NCBI GenBank assembly: GCA_964019055.1
Contig: OZ025219.1
Span: 5,413,868 to 5,477,867 of the forward strand
DNA: 64,000 nt
Reading direction: 5' to 3'
Source of the DNA: Anthopleura xanthogrammica
Taxonomy: Eukaryota; Cnidaria; Anthozoa; Actiniaria; Actiniidae
Both the position numbers and the translations under genes were made by a program. Positions within the stretch are counted from its first letter, which is position 1; every line of letters begins with the position of its first letter. A model generated the notes under the pieces. It had not been told where the DNA came from. It ran no database searches and worked only from the letters and a program-made list of their open reading frames with translations. Below, in pieces: positions 49,590 through 62,003 of this stretch.

Positions 49590-50858
49590 CCGGAGAGTAA
49601 GTTAAAAAGCTTTAGTTTATTTCTTATTTAGCACACATGAAACCAAAGGCCATCTGACCAAAAATACATGACATTCTTTACCACCTTTGATAACTTCCTA
49701 TAATGAGTTTCCGTGCCCAATCGATAATTTGAAAAGATATGTAACTCAATGCGAAAATTCCAGGTGAGAGAGGAATTAGGTGAATCCCAAGGCAAAAGTA
49801 AGAACAAGAATAAAAGATCTTATCATATATTAAATTGTCTAAAATGTCTTCAGCCATTCAGACGTATGACCGCCATAGACATCAACAAGATTTATGGACA
49901 AAGATCAGTGGAAATAAGAAAATGATCATCAATATTATTATACATTTTACTCAGTATCCTAATTCTGATTGGTCAAGAGCCCTCAGCCAATCCCTGATAT
50001 CGTGTAAACTAGATAATACATTTATCATGTCGAGCTCACTCAAGGTCACAATGGAAATGGAAAAGCGTTTGCTATTTTTTTCGAAAGCAGAATCTTTATT
50101 CTTAGTTTACAAAATGTGCAATAAAACAAATATTGAAATATACATTCCTGTGTTTGCAGGAGGAAGCTGGATAAAAACTACGAGTTGCGTATTGTTTTGA
50201 AAATGTATTTATTTATCTTTCATGATGTAAAAGCTGAACTAAAAACAAAGAATGATTAACTGAGCAACACAGAGCTGCTTGATTTTAAAACATTTTACTT
50301 TCTCTTCGTTCTGTTATATGTAGCTTCAAATATCATGATCATTTTTCACGACAAAATCTGGTACCCCTCCTCCCAGGACAAACGCTCTTACGGATACACT
50401 AACATTATCTAACTGTAAACAAGAGGTTAAAAGGGAAGAGATAAGCTTCTTATCATAAATACTATCGGAAAGACGTAAAAAGGTTGACCCTTCGTAGGCG
50501 ATAAGAGAAATCTTGTAATCATGCGCGCGCACGCAGAGAAAGTAATACTTCACTTGATAAACAATACTTTTCTGAAAACGGAAACTTTGCTTTCTTCTTC
50601 TTCTTCTTCTTCTTTCTTAATTAGAATAATTCAGTTGATAAAATTATTTTTGATAAAATTATAATTAAAATACTAAAATGAAATAAAATATTATTATCAT
50701 ATGATTATCAATGAAATACCTATATTTCTCTATTTCAAAAATTGGATATTTTAACATGTTATTTTCACATGTGAAGATATCATCACTATGGTAACATACT
50801 TCTTATAGCAGAAAAAAAGCTCAAAAAAGCTTTCTTTTCTTTTTCATTGATAATTACA
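49589..50858. other. Spacer upstream of GPCR C
   Basis: An open frame at 49835-50200 starts with TTG and has no motif I know; not called as a gene. A TTC microsatellite lies at 50594-50613. Confidence 0.4.
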
Positions 50859-51018
50859 TAATAAACAGAATATTACATGGGCGCTTGGAGATACGAATTT
50901 TATCTTCTCGTGTTGAAAATCTCTAACTCGTTCGCTGCGCTCACTCGTGAGAGATCTTTTCAACACTCGAAGATAAAATTCGTATCTCTGCGTACCCATG
51001 TAATATCCTCTATTTATT
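50859..51018. mobile_element. Foldback MITE upstream of GPCR C, copy 1
   Basis: Arms of about 55 bp include ATTACATGG, GCTTGGAGATACGA and GATAAAATTCGTATCTC. Close to identical to 62004-62140. It ends about 180 bp before the GPCR C ATG. Confidence 0.8.
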
Positions 51019-51196
51019 TAATATAATTTAATATTATTTTTCCAAGAAATTCCTTTATGCATTGTATCAAACGCAATCGCTCGCGCGTGATTCGAATCGG
51101 TGACGTAGGAGTTCCACCTATTATGACGTCATTCATTACGAGATATAATCGCTGAAACGCGGCGTCGTGATAATGTGAGGATGTTTCTCGCTTACG

Positions 51197-53665
51197 ATGG
51201 AGCTTTTTACCAACTGCTCTCTTGCTAACGTTACCTTGATTGCCGTCAATGGAACCAATTGTACAAATCCTTCCAACATTCCTTTCGTCGCTCAGGAAGT
51301 CCAAGAACCAGAAGTCGTCCGATGGATACGAATTGTTGCTTATGGTTTATTATTCCTTTCTGGAGTTGTAGGAAATCTAATGGTTGTTCTGGCCTTTCGA
51401 CAACCAAAGATGAAGACTGTGCCGAATCTGTTCATCACAAACCTGGCCATCGCTGATGGAGTTGTTTCTCTAATTAATGTACCACTTGTAGCACTCCATG
51501 CTCATCTATCGTACTGGCCATTTGGGAAGTTTTTGTGCAAACTTCTTCCATTTTTGCAAGGAGTTTCCTTGTCAGCATCCATTGGCACCATGATGGCGAT
51601 AGCAGCCGATCGATACAAGGTTATTGTTCACTATGAGTTACCCAAACTGACTCTAACGCGGGCTAAATTTTGGACCTGTGCTATTTGGTTGTTCTCGTGT
51701 GTTCTTCCATCACCTCTTTTATATTACTCTACAATTATTCAAGGTCCTATCCATGGTGTAATGCGGCCAAAGTGTACCGAGATATGGCCAAATACCACAG
51801 CAGTCAGGGTCTTCTCTCTTATGATATTTTTGTTCTTGTACTTCATACCATTGGTTATCATATGTGGATTGTATGGTCTCATTGCACGAGCATTCAAGAA
51901 ACTTCCAACTGCCCAAAAAGGTAAGTCATGACTCTGTGACAGGGTAGAATATTCATGATATGTAACCACGAGGCATATCATCCGCACTTATTTCAATCCG
52001 GGTTTATAGGTTATCGGTACAACAAACGGCATGGACGTGCAAGGACGCGCAGATAGACTGATCATTCACCGTGCGCGCCTACATTGGTTTAATAACTTTT
52101 CTCAGTCAAATGGGCGGAGTATGTTATAAGTAATTCTTTTGAGCATATTTCTCGATCCATCAATAAAGGAAGTTCGTGGGCATTATTCGAGCGCAGCCTT
52201 TCTGCGCATGAATTCAGTGCGCGTGCACTAATAAAGATGTCGACGTCATTCAGATGTTTTCATGGGCAAAATATCAAGAAAAGTAGTTTTTCACTTCTTC
52301 GAACTCTTATACTTCTAAAACAACATTGATGACCCCATTTTGTATCCAAATAATTTATAAAGAATTGAATAAGCTTGCAATGTAACAATCTGATGAAAAA
52401 ACTATGGGAAGTTCATAATGAAAACATGTTTTTGGATGAAACATTCAATGTACATTACGGGCAAAGCCTCACCGCATGCTGCATGTCCAAATTTCGAGCC
52501 AAAATCTAAGTGTTATTTGTGTGTATTCATGAATATTTACCCATAATATTATTATTCTATAAGTTATTCGACAGTCGTTAAAAGAGACATTTAGCAAAAC
52601 ACCAAAGTCCAAAATAGCGCCGATACATGGAAACGAGTCATCCAGGGCCAAATGCAAAGATATAATATGGTGGCTATGCAAAGTATACACTTGTTCGGTC
52701 TTTTTTACCTTCTTATGTTCAGGAACATAACAAATTTGCGACATTAAGTTATAAAAACACTGTAAATTTGAAAATTCGGCCCTGGATGCCTCGTTTTTAT
52801 GTAATTCACTCGGCCGTGCGCCATTTTGGATATAGGAGTATTCATTTAATTTCTTTTTTAAGATATATTGACTTTTTGTACTTTAAAGCTTGACTTATAT
52901 GGAATACGCGCAAGCGATTTTCTACCAGAAAAAAGGCTGCACTTTGGTATCATCTCAGTCCTCGGAGAGTTCGGTGACCCCATTTTTTTTTTCCTCATCA
53001 TTTTATTTCGCAATGCAAAGTTTGAAGAAAAAAAAACATAGAATGCGAATTTTCCTGCGAGGGTCCTGAAGACTGGAAAAAAACGTTATTAATAGAAACA
53101 ATACCGACTTCTTCTGTGATGAAAATTAGTAAACAGAAATCCTTTTAAAGCAGAGCACATGGTTATTCTGCTGATAACATCCGTTCTGGAGTCACAGCAC
53201 AATTTCAGACTACCCCTCTCTAACAAAATGTTACAAAGCTAACTTAGAAATTGTTTTTTATCTTCACCAGTGTCCCATAAAGCCCAGCAACACATTATCC
53301 ATATGTTTATCGTAGTCGTCTTCTTCTTTGCACTTTGTTGGCTTCCCTATCACGTGCTTTTTCTATATATGGACTACGCCATGGCAGAGCTGACGAGTAC
53401 TATGCTGTCATTTGTTCTCTTCACCCAGTGGCTTGTCTACGCCAACAGCGCCTGCGATCCTATTGTGTACGCGGTGTTCAACACAAATTATCGACGTCAG
53501 TTCACTCAGATGCTTAAATTTTCCTGCAAGCGTGACTATTCGGTTAGCAGTACGCATGCGTATGCTCTACGAGATTCCAGGGTTGCTATTGATCGACAGT
53601 CATCATGCCCAGTCCCTTGTAGTATTGCTGACATAGAGTCAGAACCAAGGCGACCAACCATTTAA
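51197..53665 (+). CDS. Peptide GPCR C (rhodopsin family, NPFF/RFamide receptor-like)
   Basis: Two coding exons on the plus strand: 51197-51920 and 53271-53665, 372 aa, with a 1,350-bp phase-1 intron (gtaagt ... caccag) at the same protein position as in GPCRs A and B. Motifs: several Asn-X-Thr/Ser sites in the N-terminus; GN (59-60) in TM1; YWPFG-C (Cys114) pairing with Cys193; DRY (138-140); CTEIWPN in extracellular loop 2; CWLPYH (264-269) in TM6. TM7 reads DPIVY (Asp304) where GPCRs A and B have Asn. The tail is longer than in A and includes several Cys and Ser residues. A foldback MITE lies 180 bp or more upstream of the ATG. Candidate AATAAA signals follow the stop. The ligand is unknown. 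Confidence 0.93.
52609..52829. mobile_element. Foldback MITE in the GPCR C intron
   Basis: The ends CCAAAATAGCGC and GCGCCATTTTGG are inverted, with a further pair ACGAGTCATCCAGGGCC and GGCCCTGGATGCCTCGT. Confidence 0.65.
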
Positions 53666-53768
53666 AACAACCAACAAACAGGGAGACAAATTAAAACTAT
53701 CTTTGCTAGAAGCTTTTTTTAAATCTGATATTTTGGCATAGCTAGCTAGAATCTAGAGTAGTAAGCAA

Positions 53769-53928
53769 AATAAATTAACACAAATTGAAATAATTCTTGT
53801 CTGACCTTCTAATTACTAAACTTTTCTATTTCAATTTGCTTTTTTATTGGTTATTCTGTTTGGTAGCATTTTGTAAGTTTCAGCGATGAGATAACAATCT
53901 TTTAAAGCCAGGTAAAATAAACAATAAA
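53769..53928 (+). promoter_or_regulatory. Candidate polyadenylation signals of GPCR C
   Basis: AATAAA occurs at 53769-53774, 53916-53921 and 53923-53928, 100-260 bp after the stop codon. The last two are followed by a GT-rich stretch. The position suits mRNA 3' end formation, but the motif is common in AT-rich DNA. Confidence 0.4.
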
Positions 53929-53929
53929 G

Positions 53930-55356
53930 TGGTTACCACTATATTGTTCTTGAATTCATTTTTTATTTTCGTATCGAGTTTCCGTAAACACACACACACA
54001 GTTCGATTGCGCATTCACCTTGTCAGTGTTCTCGCTGTTTGTATTTAATTTGTAAAACATGAAAATAGTAGATGATTTTAAACTCGTCGTTCATCAGTTA
54101 AGATAACAGTTTTATCGTTCTGCATGTGCAACACATATTTGAGCGAAAGGCAATATTTGTCATTAAATATTTGCGTGCGATTTTCCTATACATATTAAGA
54201 GGTGACTAGGAAAAGATATAGAACGGATTTTCGTTCGCCATCATTAATTGGTACACAATTTCCAGCTGTCTTTTAGATTGTTATTTGGTAGGTTTAGTGA
54301 CTACCACGGCGCGACTAGTTCGTTTTCAAGCGCGCGCCGCTGTCTATAAGGTTGGCGTACCTACCAGGCTCAAGCTGTGCTGAGGACGTTAGCCTTTAAA
54401 TTGAAGGCGACAATGCGCACATACATGACAAAACTGGTCACTTCTTTATTATATCTTTCTATTGAGACTCGTCAGAGATCATTTGTAGATATTTTGTCCT
54501 GAGAATGTACGCGAGCATCGAAGGCGATAGCGCGCACATGGAAGTCAATAGACTCTCCTTTTCCTCAATTCTAGAAAGATCTTTGAAGGATGAGGAATTC
54601 AGAGACCAGTTTTGTGCGCGCGCTGTCGCCTTCATGGCTAACCTTCTCGTACTAATAAAAACTCAAGCCTTAAGAACAACGAAATTGTGAAGGCAAGAGA
54701 AACAGGTAATTGAGTCTCCTTTTTATTGGAACAATATCAGTTTTATTAAATTTTTTTCTGTGTAGAGGAAATGCAATCTATACAAAAAGGAAAACTCAAA
54801 GAAACACAATATCGTAAGTATTGATGGTTAATAAAAAGGAGATAAACCCTCAAGCAATAATAGAAATAACAAGCAGTTGACCTTTGAAATGGCGAATTTC
54901 CCGTCCACCCACGATCGCCTGAGTGCCGTCGGCGATCTTTACTTGATAGCTTTAAACAAAAATTACTTTGGACTTCTTGTAGTGGAAAACTAATGAATGA
55001 ACGACAATTGAACTATAACTTTATCGCAATTACGTACAAACGTCCTTGACTCAAAGTTAATGTAATTTATCCTTTAAAACTATACACTTTTATTGCTTTC
55101 ACTTTTATTCAATAACTTGAGTGTTTAGTTCGAGATTACGTTTAATAAAACTAACTGATAACTTTTAGACACTTTGCTTGAAGGCCAAATCGATGTCAAT
55201 ATTACCTTTTATAGTTCTGGCGACGATTAATTAATTTCTCTCTTTTAATATGGTCATCACTGAGCACAGGGAATAAGTGAGATAGCACTTCCCACGTCTT
55301 CCCAAATCTGACTCAAAAATCTGACACCAACTTCACTCTGGTGAAAAAGATACACG
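53930..55356. other. Non-coding spacer after GPCR C
   Basis: Imperfect inverted blocks around GAAGGCGATAGCGCGCACA (about 54519) and TGTGCGCGCGCTGTCGCCTTC (about 54612) suggest another foldback remnant. A 61-codon frame there is not supported as a gene. Confidence 0.4.
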
Positions 55357-55695
55357 TCAGCTATTTCAAAAGAAAGGTTGGTGAAGGTTTTGTTACATGT
55401 TGCTTGTTGCATGTTGCATGTTGCATGTTGCATGTTGCTTGTTGCATGTTGCATGTTGCTTGTTGCATGTTGCATGTTGCATGTTGCATATCACTTTCCA
55501 AGCTTGAAATGTATTATATTCATATGTAAATAATGTCAGCAGTGGAAAAAATATGCTGCAAAAACCTGCAGACAAAATTTGTGGAAATACCATTTTGTTG
55601 TGACCTTTCTCTGCTTGAATTCACATCACCCATACTGCATTTCGGGATGCATTGGTATCAACATGCAACAGCAACAAAACCTCCAGCAACAAATT
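55357..55695. mobile_element. MITE carrying an expanded TGTTGCA array, copy 2
   Basis: Same family as 39184-39407 (GCTATTTCAAAAGAAAGGTT start; shared AAAAACCTGCAGACAA and CACCCATACTGCATTTCGG). The heptamer array at 55391-55488 has about 14 TGTTGC(A/T) units against three in copy 1. The right TIR is degraded. Confidence 0.75.
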
Positions 55696-55699
55696 CATG

Positions 55700-58140
55700 T
55701 TTTGATTGAGATGCTCTGATGAAAGCGAACAGATGCTACACTAAAATTCAGTAAATCTGCACGCCCGTGCTTTGGACGTGATTACATTACATAGTGACCA
55801 AATAGAAACATACTTGCTTCGCAAAATATACCACACGGTCAGAACAAAAACGTTGTTTACGTATAGAGAAAAACATCAAATCTACGAAAATCGATGAAAA
55901 GTTAATCTAATCAAGAAAAATTGCTGTTACCGTCAAAATACTATATTATATGTCCTTCAGGTGTATTTATAAACTTTTAATAATTACTGCCTCCTGATAT
56001 CGGCAGTGCATATAAACACTATCGGTCTTGATCTTTGATCGTCGCCTGATCGAGATGAGAGAATCATTTACAAGTAAGCCGGCGTGAAATATTGTGCCCT
56101 GTTTTCTTGAGAACACCAGATTAAGATACGAAGAGCCGATCGATAAGCACTTTGACCAGCGGGGATATACATTCTGGTGAGTAAATACGATTTGTTTGAC
56201 TTCGTGTTTCAGTTTTATTTTGAGTTTTAATCGCTTTTATGGACAGATTTTATCGATTCACACGACAAAGAAATTACTATTATTTTCCTATAACGCTTCG
56301 AGGATTTCCAGCTCTTGTCACAAGAATAATTAAGACAGCCAAGACAATCGGCAAACATGGTAATACAGTGTAAAAAGTGCCGGCTAAAAAAATGAGTCAA
56401 AATAGATTTACTAACGATAAGTGAGAAATACAAGATACAAGGCGTGAGAACTACTTCAGGAAAATTTTAAGGTTAATAAATTGGGGTTTTGCTGAGACCA
56501 AAGTAAAACTAAAAGGGAGATGTGAAGCTTATAAAATATGAATTATATCATGATAAACAGATCGAAACATCACAGCAGAATAAAGGAAGTACTGAAAATA
56601 TCTAAATTAATTCCACGGTTAATTTGTTTGTGTGCCGACTTTCATTTAAGAAATTATCTCTTTCCATTGCTTTGTATTTGTTCTAATCTTTTTTTTCGTG
56701 AGAGAAAATTTGCACTAGGTCACTTGAGCCAAGGAAAATTCAAGAACATTTTATAATTCATATACAATTTTGTTCTTATTTGAATCGATTGTGAACACCA
56801 AAGTCAATTTCCAATGGATTTTGCAACAAGCCCAAACCGCTATTAAGATATATATATATGATATATGTGTGTAGTTGGATGTTGTTGCTGCTGCTGTTGT
56901 TGTTATTGTTTTTGTTTATCTTTGGCTTGACTTGGTTCCAAAAGAAAATACTTAGCTCAATAGTTCATAAAATAAGGGGAAAACCTCAAAAAAATCTAAA
57001 TATCTTGGAGGAGTTCTATAAGATCTTCAGCATCTTACTAGCAACATATTCAACCCTCAGGTTACAATTTCAAACTCGTTTATTTGCTTGCGTTCACAAT
57101 TAAGACGAATTCACATAAGGAAAACCGCAAGCCCCATTTGAACAAAAACCCTTCCGTAATGTTTTAGTAAAGTACTCATGTGATGAATTCCGATTTCTAA
57201 AGTATAGAAGCAGACATTTGGACGTGTTAGACTTTTGGAAAGTGCTCGAGGTAATTGATAGTGCTTGGTGTCATTGCTGATGTGGTTTACCAAAATATTA
57301 ACGCGCCAAAAATGGATCTTTTCAGTAAGTAGTAATTATGTCTGACTACCAGATACAGGTGTTGGAATTGATGTGATGACTTTAGAAAAAAATTATTTGA
57401 CGGTATTTTTTATGGGAAAAGGAGTGTCTTAAAAGGGGTAATTAGGCGTTCGAGGTACGAGAATGAACGGCATTAAATGGGTAAGAAATGGAAAAGGGCG
57501 AGACCTGAAAAAAAGTGGGAACACACAAGACAGGACCATGTGAAAAGAGAAAAGTAAGAGAGAAAAAACGATATTGGGAGTTGGAAGGGACAAGCGCATC
57601 GAAGAGGAAAGAACGGGAGTAATAAGAAAGGAAGGAAATTTTGAGAAAGGAGGGTCGAGCAGCAGATGAAAGAAGAGCAGAGGAGAGAAGAGGAGAAAAC
57701 AGTGGAACGAAGACAACGACAGGAATATTAAAAATGAAGAGAAACTAAATATGATGGGTTTCAAAATCGAAGTGAGATAAAAACGGTGGAATAAAATTAT
57801 TAATGAATCTTGTGGTGTGATACGATGTTGTACATGCGTTAGCAATCTTCCTGCCCGCCATTTTAAATCCCATAGGTAGTTTCACATTTCAACGGGTAAA
57901 ATTAAAAAACCGCTTTTATAATCAAAAGACATGCGACAATACTGGAACACACAGAAGCCGGCTTCAAGGTGGTACACGCCTTGAGGCGTGCGCGGTACAT
58001 CACAGTGCATTCAACGAACATGGACATTCTCTCAAATGCGTACAACAAGTACAAATAGGAAAATTTCAAGCCGCTATCATCTCTTGTCTTTTAATTATAT
58101 CTTTCCCTGTTCCTCTACTTGCCTCCCATTCCCGTATCTA
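55700..58140. other. Non-coding spacer
   Basis: No gene or clear element. Purine-rich on the plus strand at about 57430-57740, which opens a spurious frame on the minus strand. Confidence 0.4.
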
Positions 58141-58154
58141 ACACTTTTTTCCTA

Positions 58155-58340
58155 TTTTCTCTTCTCCTCTCTTCTCCTCTCCTCTCCTCTCCTCTCCTCT
58201 CCTCTCCTCTCCTCTCCTCTCCTCTCCTCTCCTCTCCTCTCCTCTCCTCTCCTCTCCTTTCCTCTTCTCTCCTCTCCTCTCCTTTCCTCTCCTCGCATTG
58301 CCTCGTCTCGCCTCGTCTCGCCTCTTCTCTCCTCTCCTCT
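58155..58340. repeat. TCCTC pentanucleotide microsatellite
   Basis: About 20 near-perfect CCTCT units to 58257, then a decayed continuation. Confidence 0.9.
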
Positions 58341-58344
58341 ATTC

Positions 58345-59340
58345 TTTCCCTTTGCTTCCCCTTCGCTTAATTCTCTGCGCTTTCTCTTACTTTTTATTCG
58401 TATTCAAAATAATAAAAGCCAAATTCCAATTGCAATATTACTTGAATTATAATTTCCTTTCAAACAAACCAAGATAGATATTAATTTCTTTCAAACGATA
58501 ACAACTTTACGAAACAATATCCAAGACACAACAAATACTGCGTGAAGAAATGGAAAAATACATTCATTGTCGGTAGATACCTTAATTTTTCAAAGCAAAA
58601 AATATAGTTCTAGGGATCATGTTAGGAACCAAGTAATTACTTGCTTAACTGGAAATTTATTGGACGACAAACAAAAATAATGATACAAACCAGAAGAAGA
58701 AGATTATAGAGATTAGAATGAAAATGTTTAAGAAATCGATTTTTAATTAGTGTTTCATGAACTTGTAGTTGTTTATAAGTATCGAGAAAACAAAAACAAA
58801 AAAATTCTCCAGACATTTTGAAAATCAAGAATATTTTCTTTAATAAAGTAAAAAATTTTGAAATCCCAAAATCATGAGGTGCACATTAAAAAAAAAAATA
58901 TTTTGATATTATTTAAAACTTAAGAAAAAGACGACGATTTGGCGCTACAACGCGTCATTATCTAGTCAATTGTAAAAAACGTAGATCCTATGATCTTACA
59001 TATGGCTTATTAATGACACGTTGCAGCGTCGAAACGTCGCCTTTTTAGATTTTAAAAGTTTTACTTAATGGTTTTAAGAAGATTTTAGAGTTTAACTTTG
59101 TCTTAAGATTATATATAAAATTATTTTCATATATTGATGTATTTGCTTAGTATCACCTCTAAGCTAGTCCTTTATAATTATGGTGACTTTTGACTAATGC
59201 TTGATTTACTTTTAGAAATAGAAAAATAGATACTATATTGCAAGTAATATATTTGGCAAGGAGGAGAGGGGCAACAAGGCGGTAGGGGAACGGAAGGACA
59301 TGTCAGTACTCCTTGTATTCACCGTTTCATTACATTTCTT
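58345..59340. other. Non-coding spacer
   Basis: AT-rich; no gene supported. A weak inverted match (GACGACGATTTGGCGCTACA near 58930 against TTGCAGCGTCGAAACGTCGC near 59022) suggests a small foldback. Confidence 0.35.
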
Positions 59341-60719
59341 AGGGACCGGTCGTCATTTAGCCCGGAGGGGGATCGAGGGCCACTATTTTTTGGCAAGAGA
59401 GTGAGGAGAAAAGTGAGGCCCACACAATAGTCAGGGTTCTAAAATGCATAGCCGTCCCTATTTCGAGGTCTAAAAAATCGTGACCCTCCCCCATGGTATT
59501 ATTTGTTGGTATTTATAGTTAATATTTGCAGTTCTTGTAGCTTGTTTACTTTAAAGAAATGTATTGCACTCAAAGTTGAAAGGCGTATTTTTTCAAGGTC
59601 CGAACACTGATTATTTAACGGATTTTTTAAACCATTGAAAACTGAACATGAGAGATCGAATTCTGTTCTAATTTATCATATCTAATTTTGCAATTATGCA
59701 TTATCAGAGATCATGGAGCGTGATCTTCTTTGGTAGGGGGGGGGGGCGGCTAACGACCGCGGAAGGTGGGAGAACTTAGGGGGTTTGGGCATCCCCCGAA
59801 AATTTTTGAAAATTGAGACCCTTGGAAATGCAATTTCAAGTGTTTTGATAGACATTCGCAACATATTTATTGCATTGTGTGAAGTTCATGCCATTATCCT
59901 TGAACTGTGCTTGCTCGATTTTTTTTCGCACAGAAGAATTTGCGCGAAATTCTTAGGAGGTTTAAGAGCTTGCTCGTTATTTTTTTGGGAGATTTACGCA
60001 ACCCTCCATCAACTATCTAATGGTCTGTCCCTTAAGACAAACAGATCAAATAAGCCAAAGATCACACTTGTCATATGCTGCAGTATGAGTCTCCTAACGT
60101 GTTGAGGTTATGGTAATCATCTCTGTGTCACACAATCTAATGCTAGATACAAAATGTACAAAAAAATCGCAACCCTCCCCCAAATTCTTCCTCACAAAAT
60201 TGCGACCCTCCCCCAAATTCTTCCTCACAAAATTGTGACCCTCCCCCAAATTCTTCCTCACAAAATTGCGACCCTCTCCCAAATTCTTCCTCACAAAATT
60301 GCGACCCTCCCCAGAATTCTTCCTCACAAAATTGCGACCCTCCCCCAAAATTCTTCCTCACAAAATTGCAACCATCCCCAGAATTCTTCCACACAAAATT
60401 GCGACCCTCCCCCAAATTCTTCCTCACAAAATTGCGACCCTCCCCCAAATTCTTCCTCACAAAATTGCGACCCTCCCCCAAATTCTTCCTCACAAAATAG
60501 CGACCCTCCCCCAAATTCTTCCTCACAAAATAGCGACCCTCCCCCAAATTCTTCCTCTCAAAATAGCGACCCTCCCCCAAATTCTTCCTCACAAAATTGC
60601 AACCCTCCCCCAAATTCTTCGATTTCCACACAAAATTGCGACCCTCCCGTAAGTGTCGCTTAAGAAAAGCTGACCCCCCCCCCCCCCCCCCCCCATTCGT
60701 TAAATAATGACCGGTCCCT
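59341..60719. mobile_element. Non-autonomous TIR element, about 1.38 kb, with an internal minisatellite
   Basis: The ends GGGACCGGTCGTCATTTA and the inverse of TAAATAATGACCGGTCCC are flanked by TTA on both sides, which fits the 3-bp target duplication of PIF/Harbinger elements. A nested piece at 59770-60026 matches 29976-30195 inverted and also ends GGTCTGTCCC-TTA. No transposase. Confidence 0.7.
60163..60655. repeat. 33-bp minisatellite, about 15 units
   Basis: The repeated unit contains GCGACCCTCCCCCAAATTCT. The unit length is a multiple of three, so several frames stay open on both strands (Cys-Asp-Pro-Pro-type and Gly-Glu-Gly-Arg-type repeats). There are no spacers. Confidence 0.95.
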
Positions 60720-61385
60720 TACTTTTAACTCTGTGGTTGAATGATTCTATAGGTTTCTTATACTTTTTTGCCAAAACGCGCTCGTCTCACACCTGCTCAA
60801 AAATGATCCTTTTGGCTATGCTGATGGCTATTCTAAAAACAATTAGACTTCCAAAGGAATAAAATAAACATGTTTTAAAGTGCCTATCACCCATATTTTT
60901 TTTACTTTTTGGACGAAAAGTATAATACATGAGATTAAAGAATCAACAAAAAAAATTATATTGTTATGTGAACCAAGAAATAGTTTAATGCTTTAGTCTT
61001 AAATTTTAATGAACCGAGAAAAACACTACAATTGTACAAAATAATTGAAATCTCCCCCACCAAAATTTGTGGTGCATATAACAATGTATATATATAAGGT
61101 GTTGGGATTTTCCTTACACTTGCTATTCTGTAAAAGGCAAAACTTTTCATTGTTTATTCAAAGTAGCCACAGAGAATATCTAGACAATTAGCAAACAGGA
61201 GCTTGCACCTGTTACTTGTGCTATTTATATATTCGCAGGGGAGTTCACCTTTATCGGTGAATATTATTAGACGATCATTAATTCAATTAACCGGCGCTAG
61301 TTAAGTATTTTGTTTGCTTCAGTAAGAATAGGAAATCATTAGAATAGACATACATTTGACTCAAATGGTTAAAAACAAATTTATT
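60720..61385. other. Non-coding spacer
   Basis: No gene or repeat recognised. Confidence 0.35.
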
Positions 61386-61762
61386 CTGTTGCGATTTCAT
61401 TATTTTTTTGACGGTCAAAGTTGGTAAAACGAAGTAAAAAGCCGAGCGACATTGGGAGCCTGGGACTAGTTGTTGGTGACGTCATGTACGGGACTCGTTC
61501 ATTGAAAACACTTGAAATCTATATAGAAGATCACTAGCTTCCCTTCGATTTTCGATTTCCACTATTTTAGATAACTTTTTTGTAAGACTACGCTCGATTC
61601 TACTAGGAAAAACCCTTGAACTCTTGATCAGCAAGTCCCGTGAATGACGTCACACGAGCTAGGTACCATTCTCTTCTAACTGCTTCGAAATGTTTCTAAA
61701 GGGTGCCCAAAACACGCATTTTTACCAACTTTGACCGTCAAAAAATAATGAAATCGCAACAG
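61386..61762. mobile_element. MITE with 42-44-bp TIRs
   Basis: The arms 61386-61429 and 61721-61762 are inverted almost perfectly (CTGTTGCGATTTCATTATTT ...). The inside includes two GTGACGTCA-like motifs. AATTTATT occurs beside both ends but is offset on the right. Confidence 0.8.
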
Positions 61763-61795
61763 AATCAAAAAAATTTATTGATTATGTGATTTCTA

Positions 61796-61845
61796 GGGTC
61801 AGAACTTTCGTATCTCCGCGCGACCATGTAATATCCTACATATAT
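61796..61845. mobile_element. Half copy of the ATTACATGG foldback family
   Basis: Matches only the right arm of 62004-62140 (TTTCGTATCTCCGCGCGACC, then CATGTAATATCCTA). Confidence 0.6.
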
Positions 61846-62003
61846 CTATCATTATATGAAATAGAGTGTGATATTGAGTGACATTAAAATGATAAAATTG
61901 ATATCCCCACTCCCACTAGTGGCCAGTGGGGATACGATTTTTATCAACACTGGTTTCTCAAATTCTCCATTATTCATATAAGATTTCATATAATAAACAG
62001 AAC

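Noticed and set aside
49835..50200. 121-codon frame between GPCR B and C
   Set aside because: TTG start, no motif, AT-rich composition like the surrounding spacer.
54505..54690. 61-codon frame
   Set aside because: Overlaps inverted GC-rich blocks that look like a foldback remnant; no splice partners or known domain.
55391..55488. TGTTGCA array as a telomere-like or CRISPR repeat
   Set aside because: It lies inside a MITE, is interstitial, has no spacers, and the unit is not an animal telomere motif (TTAGGG).
57429..58452. Long frames rich in Leu/Ser/Phe
   Set aside because: Compositional bias and the TCCTC microsatellite; no domain.
60143..60663. Repeat protein (11-residue repeats) or a CRISPR array
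   Set aside because: Tandem 33-bp units without spacers; frames stay open on both strands because 33 is a multiple of three. No start context or flanking exon.
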